This document shows, in pieces, positions 56,758-64,000 of a DNA stretch of 64,000 bases. Origin of the DNA: Symbiodinium microadriaticum (taxonomy: Eukaryota > Sar > Dinophyceae > Suessiales > Symbiodiniaceae); contig LSRX01000257.1 in assembly GCA_001939145.1 (NCBI GenBank), forward strand, positions 289,450 through 353,449. The letters are read 5' to 3'. Position numbers and translations under genes: made by a program. Numbering within the stretch: position 1 is the first letter of the stretch; the number at the start of each line of letters is the position of its first letter. The notes beneath the pieces were generated by a model, which worked only from the letters and a program-made list of their open reading frames with translations, made no database searches and was not told the DNA's origin.

Positions 56758-58245
56758 CTGTATAGGAGCCTGATTAGGAAGCCTTGGATGTTTGTTTTGG
56801 GGTTCTTCGCATGGATCCTCATTTATTTTGCGGTTACAGGACGCGGCTTTCTTAATCACCTTCTCCATTACCCGCGCACCCAAACAAAAGCTTTCGGGCT
56901 GTTAGGAGAGTTCAGTAAACTCGAGACCCGCACCCTAAACCCTAAACCTTGAATCCCTGAGACCTAAGCCCCAAAACTGCCCAAAACCCAAAATCCTAAA
57001 CACTAAACCCTAAATCCTGAATCCTAAACTCCACAAACCCTGAACCTTAAACCCCAAAGCTCTGAACTCACTGCCCCAAGACGAGGCTGGAAGCTATCAT
57101 AAGCTAGCCTTGGAGCATTGAAAGAGCTCGGCGGCTCTGGCATACCTCAAGGTTGAGGGTTCAGGGCCTTAAGGGCTTTGGGTTCAGGGTTCAAGGTTTA
57201 GGGGTTTGAAGAAGATTTGGGGAATTCGGGGTTTGGAAGTTATAGGGTTTATAAATATCACACTAGTACCCAGAAAAATATGAGTCGTCATCGATAATGC
57301 TGATGTTTTCTCAGCAATACTATTGCCATCATGCATAATTATCTTGTTCAATCGCACTTCCCATGACAGCTTATATGTCGGATACTACCGACCATGCAAG
57401 CTGCCCCCGGACGAAGCAAAGCTGGCAGCAAGCCTTTGTCCCCTGATCCCTATACAGTCTTCAACTCTTCTCAAACTGTACGGGGCGAAGCACACATAGG
57501 AATTCTTCCATATCGTTTGACCCTTGCAAAACCCTGTAGAGCGCTCATGATGCCATCCAGAACCACCACAAGCAGCATAGAACAAGCTAGAACCTTGCTA
57601 TAAAGCCTTATAGAACCGTTTTCAATCCTTATACTACAAGCCGCATAAGCCTGAATAATTCTCAACGCCACGCCTTAAATTCCCCTGACATCACTATGTT
57701 GCCCTTTTACCCCATACCTTTTGCCCCAAAACCCTGTTCCAACTATCAGGGCCTCCTTGCACCCTAAAACCCGAGCCCTGGCCCGAAAGTGATAGCCAAG
57801 CTTCGGGGGCCACTGCTCTTCTGAACGTCCAGCTCCACTGCCGGCCTGTTTTCTTTTGTTTTGGTAGTGGAGGCTGTTGGTGTTGGGGGGGCTTCGGTTT
57901 CGGGTGTGGGGTGTAGGTGGGAGTTGGGTTTGGGTGTTTTTTTGCGGGTTGAATGTCTTATTAAGCCTTAAGCCCTTTGCTGAGTGGTGTTGTGGGTTCT
58001 GGGCGGCGTACGGTTTATATAGGCTTATAACCTGTAGCCCCAAAACCTACGACGTATTATGACCCCCTTGTTCGCAGGGTATAAGCCATAGAACAGTGGT
58101 TTCATTTAGGAGCACCAGGAAGCAGTCTGCGGGCTTCGGGTTTAGGGTTTGAGTCGCATAGAGTTTAAAGTTTCGGGTTTCGGGGTTTGGGTTTAGGGGC
58201 AAACCCTACCCGGAACTTCAGTTCGCACTGCCTGGGAAAGTTTGT
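56758..58245. other. no gene recognised
   Basis: CCCTAAA-type tract at 56930-57060, GGGTTCAGGG-type motifs at 57145-57210 and 58135-58200. 57280-57880 is unique and heptamer-poor. Confidence 0.5.
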
Positions 58246-58249
58246 AGAC

Positions 58250-58372
58250 ACACACACACACACACACTGTAGCCGGGTCACCTCTTCATCTTGTTGGCTC
58301 GAACGCACACACACACACAGACAGACACATGTAGACACATATAGACACACGCGCACACAGATACACACACAG
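58250..58372. repeat. CA/ACAG microsatellite blocks
   Basis: CA run at 58250-58267 and CA/CAGACA/GACACA blocks at 58305-58372, separated by unique sequence. Confidence 0.9.
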
Positions 58373-59412
58373 GAGTATGCTCGAAGAACTTCCGTGAACA
58401 TCTTCTGACCCGCATTTCCCGTGTGGTTTCAGCAGGCTCTGAGGGAATCAAGCGCCCCTGACGCCTTGGTGCCGCCTTGCCATTCGGCCTGGAAAGTGTG
58501 GGAGACTGGATCCCAAACCCTAAACCTCACAGGGCCTGATGGGAGGGATCCTGCTTCTCCTATGCCCCTGCCTTTCTTGCCTGTTTTAGGCGATGTTGAG
58601 ACTCCGGGCTTACATAGTACATGTCATGTAGTATTGGGGCGTACAGAACGTTTTGGCAACCACTTCACCCCAAGTGAAGGAACTTCTTTCTCTGAGCGGT
58701 CAGAAAACACAAGACATACAGAATCAACACCCGGAGGCAAGCTGCACCGCGCTACTAACGGCTTTCCTTACTGCCAAACTCCGCTCTTGCAGTGAAACAC
58801 TTGGTTGTTGTGTTAGCCTGTCGTTTAGCAAGACCTTTTATAAACTCTGAACCTAAAAACCCTCAATTTGAATTGGCATGCTTGGACTGGGGTTTTGTTA
58901 TAAACGGCCATGGGCAGCCCACCGGCTACCAAAAAAACAAAATCCTGGAATAATACCACACACCCTCGACCAAAATCTCAACACACGTAAATTGAACCTC
59001 GTAAAGCCATGCGTCCAGAACGCCGAAATTGTGCGAAGTGTGCAAGCCTTCAACTCCCAGCCGCATTCTGCATAACACGGCATCTGTTTTGTGGTAGCAG
59101 TCGTAGAACATAATGTAGTACAACACAATGCAACATCAATTAACACAATATAATATGACCGAGCTCGGGCGATCCTTTGCCCTATTGCAAAACAGACTGT
59201 CGAGCTGGAACGAGCCCTCGTAGAGACTATCGGAGTTCACAAGAAACTCGGATGGCTAAACTGATGTAGATTGAACAAAACGGGTACTTAACAACATCAT
59301 CCGTGCTTGTGAAGGAACCAGAACAAAGCTCTGTCTTCAAGCCAGGTCAGATTGGATTGTAGATACAGATCCACTCCCAGCAGCAAAAGTCAACCGACGC
59401 AGCTGCTTCTTA
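58373..59412. other. heptamer-poor unique region, no gene recognised
   Basis: One CCCTAAACC at about 58515. A 124-codon plus-strand frame (58421-58795) is open but unrecognised. Confidence 0.45.
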
Positions 59413-59414
59413 AC

Positions 59415-59672
59415 GCCCCTAAACCCTAAACCCCTAAACCCTAAACCCTAAACCCTAAACCCCTAAACCCTAAATCCTAAACTTCCCTAAACCCTAAACC
59501 CTGGCCCCCTAAACCCTAAACCCTAAACCCCTAAACCCTAAACCCCTAAACCCTAAACCCCTAAACCCTAAACCCTAACCCCTAAACCCTAAATCCTAAA
59601 CTTCCCTAAGCCCTAAACCCTGGCCCCCTAAACCCTAAACCCCTAAACCCTAAACCCCTAAACCCTAAACTC
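59415..59672 (+). repeat. longest telomere-like array, internally duplicated
   Basis: CCCTAAA/CCCCTAAA throughout. The marker CTAAATCCTAAACTTCCCTAA recurs 119 bp later (59481 and 59600), followed both times by CCCTGGCCCCCTAAACC. 119 equals 17 heptamers. Confidence 0.95.
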
Positions 59673-59950
59673 AAAAGCTTAAGCCTGAATGCTCAGCGTC
59701 AGCCTTCTCACGTACAGGAGCGTATGACACCGTAACGGAATGTGAACAAATGACATTCTAGTCTTACCTAGAGGTAAATGGTAATTATGGTACATAATTA
59801 CAGCCATTTACAGAGTAGGCGCATGTCCGATTACAAGTATTCCTTAATAACTCTTGTATTGACAGTACTGTCGATAATATACAATAGTTATTCCAGACCC
59901 TAAACCCAACACTACTAAGTTCCCATCCCAGCTCAGAAAAAAATGAACCC

Positions 59951-60665
59951 GCGAGTGCTCGTGTGTGCCCAAAGGGGTCGGGGCCACGTTCTGCAGCAAA
60001 ACAGGGCGGTTCTTTGTGTGTGGCCCCACTAAACCTTTCGGGAGCCATGAGTGCTCCAAGGAGTCGGGGCCACGTTCTGCAGCAAAACAGGGCCGTTCTT
60101 TGTGTGTGGCCCCACTAAAGGAGGAGCTGTGGGAGTCCATGTGGCCGTTTAGTGGGGGCCACATCTTGGAAAAGGGTCCCCCCCGAGATCGGCCAAGAAT
60201 GTGCTCCAAGTCCTTTATCTTATGACAAAATTTAACGTGGCAAAATCCGGCCTCGATTTCTAGGATTCAGGTGTGCCTCACTTCCAGGCCTAAACCCTGT
60301 CCCTCGGACTTAGAATCAAAAAATGGACCCTCGAGTGCTCGTGTGTGCCCAAAGGGGTCGGGGCCACGTTCTGCAGCAAAACAGGGCGATTCTTTGTGTG
60401 TGGCCCCACTAAACCTTTCGGGAACCATGAGTGCTCCAAGGAGTCGGGGCCACGTTCTGCAGCAAAACAGGGCCGTTCTTTGTGTGTGGCCCCACTAAAA
60501 TGCCTCACTTCCAGGCCTTCGGGCTTAGGATCAAAAAATGAACCCTCGAGTGCTTGTGTGTGCCCAAAGGGGTCGGGGCCACGTTCTGCAGCAAAACAGG
60601 GCCGTTCTTTGTGTGTGGCCCCACTAAACCCTTCGGGACCCATGAGTGCTCTAAGGAGTCGGGAC
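59951..60665. repeat. five-copy minisatellite with two alternating unit types
   Basis: A core of about 58 bp, including GGGGCCACGTTCTGCAGCAA and TTCTTTGTGTGTGGCCCCAC, starts near 59951, 60048, 60331, 60429 and 60547, with a truncated sixth at 60643. Type 1 begins CGAGTGCT.GTGTGTGCCC; type 2 begins GAGTGCTCCAAGGAG. It opens frames on both strands (SGATHKERPCFAAERGP on minus, GPRSAAKQGRSLCVAPL on plus), probably a by-product. Confidence 0.9.
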
Positions 60666-60669
60666 GGCG

Positions 60670-61320
60670 GATTAGTAACCTCCTCTTCTGGCCCAATTGG
60701 CTGCCCTTCGTTTGGTACGCTTAAGAACTTAAGCTCATCTCAAATGCTTTGGGTGGCTTCTCGGGGTGGGAAATGTGGAGCTCCACAGACGTGACGAAAA
60801 ACATGTGCCCTGATTATATCGGACGTGCGTCGCGACAACTTGCACCGCCAAAGATCTAAAACCTACCGCGGATGTGATGTCGAAACACCCTAAACCCCTA
60901 AACCCTAAACCCTGGCCCCCTAAACCCTGAACGAGTCCCACAGACGACTCCGGTCTGAGACCGGAGCGCATGAGGGGCGGAAGAGTCCGCACCTGGGGGG
61001 ATCAAAAAAAGGTGTGCTTCGGGGTTTGGAAAATACGTGTAGTAGGCTTTAGGGTAGCAGGGTTTGAGTACTGATCTTGTCTGAAGGAGTTTGAACAAAA
61101 CTCAGGTTTAGACATGAGCTTTCGGAAAAGGAGGGCCCCGTCTACAGTGCATTTTAGGGTTTAGGGTTTAGGGTTTCGGGTTTAGGGGATGCAACTTCGG
61201 AAGCTTTTGGACCATGTAGCGATCCCTAGGACCTTGATGTTGATCAGCATGTCGCGGTGATCGGAAAAATCTCCGATTCGGTGTGGGGTTAAATTTTCGT
61301 GCTCAGCCTTAGTGTCGATA
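60670..61320. other. no gene recognised
   Basis: 60888-60930 repeats the CCCTGGCCCCCTAAACCCT marker of the 59.4-kb array. TTTAGGG at 61152-61190. Confidence 0.5.
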
Positions 61321-61455
61321 TAGTATATGGTAGCTAGTATATAGTAATTGTGATAGTATTAATGGTAATAATAGAAAATAGTATATAATGGTAATAAAGT
61401 GATAGTCGTAGTAATAGTAATATAGTAATATAGTAATATAGTAATAGCAAAAGCA
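61321..61455. repeat. ATAGTA-type microsatellite
   Basis: AATAGTA, TATAGTAATA and GTAATA units. Confidence 0.9.
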
Positions 61456-62095
61456 GCAGCCCCCACGAACCCAAACATTGCTTCTCCGAGCGCGGGTGGC
61501 CAGAACGTCTCCACCCCACAAAACCCTCTGAGTCAAGACCCCAGACATAGCTCTGATTCTCAAACATTTTCCACACGGAGCAGTGAGTCGCAAGATCCGC
61601 AACAGCTTGCGCAAGCCTTCATGACGTGGCCGTAGTGGCACCGAATCCCAACATCTCAAGAACCGATCGCAACAGGCCTCAAACTCAAGACAAGTGCGTT
61701 GTTCGGGTACACAGAACTCTTTTAGCGGTCCTTACCCAAGGGGCCCAAGTTACCAAAAACTAAAGTTTGGCCGAACAAGGGTCATATTCAGTTGAGACTA
61801 ATAGTAAGTTTCCCTTGCATTGGGGAACCAATATTCCCATATCTGGAAAGTAAACCCCACCACCAAAACCCTAAAACCTAACTTAATCATTCTCAGATCC
61901 GAAATACTAAATCTAAACCTTGAGCCATGTTCTGCTATAACTAGAACCCTAAGGAACAGTATAGGAAATGGTTCAGGCTTCTATATTATATAACCCTTAT
62001 CGTAACCCTTCAAGAAACCCTAGAAGGAGCCCGACAGTCAACAACTCGTGGGGTTATAATGTTAGAATGGTACTCTTCTAGCAACCCTGCGAGGA
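61456..62095. other. no gene recognised
   Basis: Unique, with a probable family B right-end relic (AGTATAGGAAATGGTTCAGG then CTTCTATATTA) at about 61957-61988. Confidence 0.45.
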
Positions 62096-62245
62096 ACCGG
62101 AAACCCTATAAACCCTAAACCCATCAATCCCTAAACCCTAATTACAAGGAACCCTAAACCCTAAAACCCTGAACCCTCCAAGAAACCCTAAACTCTAAGA
62201 CCGTGAACCCTTAAAGGAACCCTAAACCCTAAAACCCTTCAAAAA
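62096..62245 (+). repeat. telomere-like tract with AAGGAACCCTAAA units
   Basis: CCCTAAACCC interspersed with AAGGAACCC and AAGAAACCC linkers. Confidence 0.85.
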
Positions 62246-62269
62246 AAGCCTAAATCTAACCCGAAGCTC

Positions 62270-62383
62270 GAAACTCTTTCTGTTCCGGGGCTTCCCCACA
62301 TGCATGTTCAGGGTGTGCTAGTCGACGATGCGCATGTGACAATNGAAACTCTTTCTGTTCCGGGGCTTCCCCACATGCATGTT
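62270..62383. repeat. 39-bp duplication around a single-N join
   Basis: 62270-62308 equals 62345-62383 (key words CTTTCTGTTCCGGGGCTTCC). Between them, 62309-62343 equals 62930-62964 downstream. The N is at 62344. Confidence 0.9.
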
Positions 62384-62387
62384 AATG

Positions 62388-62622
62388 TAGGGGCCTTAAT
62401 AATTAGACCAGGTTTTTTGTGGGGGCGGGGGGGGTATGTTATACTATACCCATAGAATACATACAGTAGTAGTTCCTTCTTTTGTGGTTTGTGTTTCGGA
62501 GCCTAGACGGCAAATCCCAAAAAGGAACTACTATGGAGCCGATGTTTTGGGGGCTCCTTACAAAAATTACCCATAAATATCAGGAGCCCCCAAAATAGTA
62601 TAGGCAATTGTTTAGGCCCCTA
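62388..62622. mobile_element. family B element carrying nested family A and a small hairpin
   Basis: Outer ends TAGGGGCCTTAATAATTAGA and TTTAGGCCCCTA belong to family B. Inside lie a family A element (62446-62545) and perfect arms TTTTGGGGGCTCCT (62545-62558) and AGGAGCCCCCAAAA (62582-62595). Confidence 0.7.
62446..62545 (+). mobile_element. MITE-like family A element nested in family B
   Basis: TATACCCATAGAATACATAC at the eroded left end; TTGTGGTTTGTG interior; AAGGAACTACTATGGAGCCG at the right. Confidence 0.65.
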
Positions 62623-63068
62623 TACTAAGCCCCGCGCCGGCGGGGTGCACCTCGGGACGTTTGCGGTCCAAATTCTGATAGACCTCGCTCCGAAGGTTAA
62701 GGTATTTTCGGGCTTTTTGTTAAGGGTGAGAGGGTTTAGGGATTAGGGTTTAGGCATGATCGGGGTTGAGGGATTGGAGTAGGTTTGGGGATTGCTGTAT
62801 CGGGTTGATTACAGGCAAGTCTGGGGGTTTAGGAAAATGGCGTCTATGGTTTCGGGGTCTAAGGCTTGGGGGTTTATGGGTTTGGGGAATATGGAGGTGT
62901 AGGGTAAATAAGAACAAAGGATTGCAGTTCAGGGTGTGCTAGTCGACGATGCGCATGTGACAATGACTCGTTCAGTTACCACCGGTTCCTTACAGGGATC
63001 TATAGGGGGTTCCTTAAAGGGATCTATAGGGGTGTCTGTAGGGCTTCTATCTATAATGGTGGTATACG
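62623..63068. other. no gene recognised
   Basis: GGGTTTAGGG-type motifs at 62730-62890, and a GGGATCTATAGGGGGTTCCT motif series at 62995-63060. Confidence 0.5.
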
Positions 63069-63144
63069 GGTAACCCTCCAAATTTAGAATCCCTTGCTGT
63101 ACTATATTGGGGACCCAAAATGGGACCCTACTTCAGACAACTAC
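63069..63144. mobile_element. family F relic
   Basis: GTACTATATTGGGGACCC and GGGACCCTACTTCAGACAAC match 12418-12435 and the right half of the 51001 element. Confidence 0.5.
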
Positions 63145-63199
63145 CTATATCACGTCTGTAACAGGTGTGATACTATTTCTGGCCAAGCAGTATTATTCT

Positions 63200-63298
63200 A
63201 CTTGTCCAGTATCATGGGGATCTTATTAAGCACAAACCTTTGGGATTAAATCAGGAGTGTAGTACCCCAAGAAGGTTAAAGGTAAGTTACTCTACTAT
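63200..63298. repeat. dispersed repeat shared with 42.8 kb
   Basis: GTCCAGTATCATGGGGATCT, TGTAGTACCCCAAGAAGG and TTAAAGGTAAGTTACTC match 42767-42833. Boundaries unknown. Confidence 0.55.
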
Positions 63299-63715
63299 TG
63301 AGTCTTCATCTTCGAATTGGGCAGAGGTGGTCGTTATCAGATCTGGTTCGGGGGTTGAGGTTCTGAGGTTTGGCAGCTGTCTCAACAGGAGTCTGGCTGC
63401 AATTTCCAAACCTTAAGCTGGATATTTTCGGACGACCCCTGTTGTTTCCACATGAAACATGCGGCACGTGCAGGCATCGGCACGAAATCCTCAACAAGCC
63501 CTTAGTTAGCCATAGACATGAGATCAACACCCAAGGCTTACAAACCCTAGGCCCTAAACCCTAAACCCTAAACCCTCGGTGAAAGGGGAAGCGCAATCCT
63601 CAACCCTAAACCCCGAACAAATCCCCGACTTGGCACTCCAAACCTCAAGCCGTAGACTCAGAACCAGGGCTAGACATTTTACGCAAAAGCTTTCAGCAAC
63701 TTCGAAGGCCTATTC
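63299..63715. other. no gene recognised
   Basis: CCCTAAA units at 63553-63575 and 63600-63615; otherwise unique. Confidence 0.45.
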
Positions 63716-63797
63716 TTATGCTGATTCTTTTTATTCTGATTATGATTATAACTATACTGTTATTGATGTATTTATGTATTATTATTACTATTGTTAA
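63716..63797. repeat. ATT/TATG-rich tract
   Basis: Degenerate ATTATG, TTATT and ACTATT triplet-like words. Confidence 0.8.
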
Positions 63798-64000
63798 AGT
63801 TAAAGCGTCGTTTGAGTAATTCGGCTCTGAGGGTCCCCGCACGGCTGCACCAACCCTTACCTCAGAGGTGCGCGAGGCCCTAAGCCTGAAACCGTAAGCT
63901 GCACAGCACTAAATCCTAAACCCTTAAATCCTCAAGCCCCTATAGAACCTCAAACCGGTAGCCTTCCACTTGCCTGTAGAGTATAGAGTGTAAGTAGGCG

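Noticed and set aside
59415-59672. A true chromosome end
   Set aside because: The arrays are short, degenerate, in mixed orientation and flanked by ordinary sequence on both sides.
60290-60643. A repeat-containing protein (SGATHKERP repeats)
   Set aside because: The units change frame relative to each other and both strands are open; no start, flank or family support.

Overview
This is nuclear DNA from a eukaryote, almost certainly an alga or other protist. The best guess is a dinoflagellate, possibly Symbiodiniaceae. Three things point that way: thousands of degenerate plant-type telomere heptamers (CCCTAAA/TTTAGGG) scattered through the interior, dense microsatellites and small foldback elements, and one tandem RCC1-like repeat gene of the VSAG..HTCAV..DG.LVCFG kind common in dinoflagellate proteins. 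A coccidian such as Eimeria also carries interspersed AAACCCT repeats, but the CAG arrays typical there are absent. The taxonomic call is inference.

The window is very gene-poor. The only recognised coding sequence is the RCC1-repeat gene on the minus strand (about 23.75-24.8 kb), interrupted by one in-frame TAG. It lies in an island free of the telomere-like heptamers. A weak second coding candidate is at 17.6-18.0 kb. I recognised no rRNA, tRNA or transposase gene.

The rest is layered repeats. (1) Telomere-like tracts of 20-260 bp that flip orientation every few hundred bases, so this is not a chromosome end. (2) Palindromic MITE-like elements of about 90-280 bp, in at least six families here called A to F. 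They are typically flanked by TA, and several share a GGCTCC motif near their ends. Family A has 11 copies. (3) Compound microsatellites with block-wise unit switches at 4.0, 19.8, 29.7, 32.6, 36.5 and 39.9 kb. (4) Minisatellites, among them a 5-copy repeat at 60 kb, a degenerate AT-rich array at 10.3-10.85 kb and several whose units differ by about one heptamer. (5) Four single-N assembly joins (705, 5814, 54893, 62344). Three are flanked by exact duplicated sequence, so some apparent duplications are probably assembly artefacts; the last appears to record two alleles.

The most interesting theme is direct evidence that telomere-like units have been inserted into other repeats: inside a MITE at 19.35-19.43 kb, in one copy of the 60-kb repeat, and as unit-length steps in minisatellites. 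This suggests continuing telomere-repeat insertion across the genome interior.
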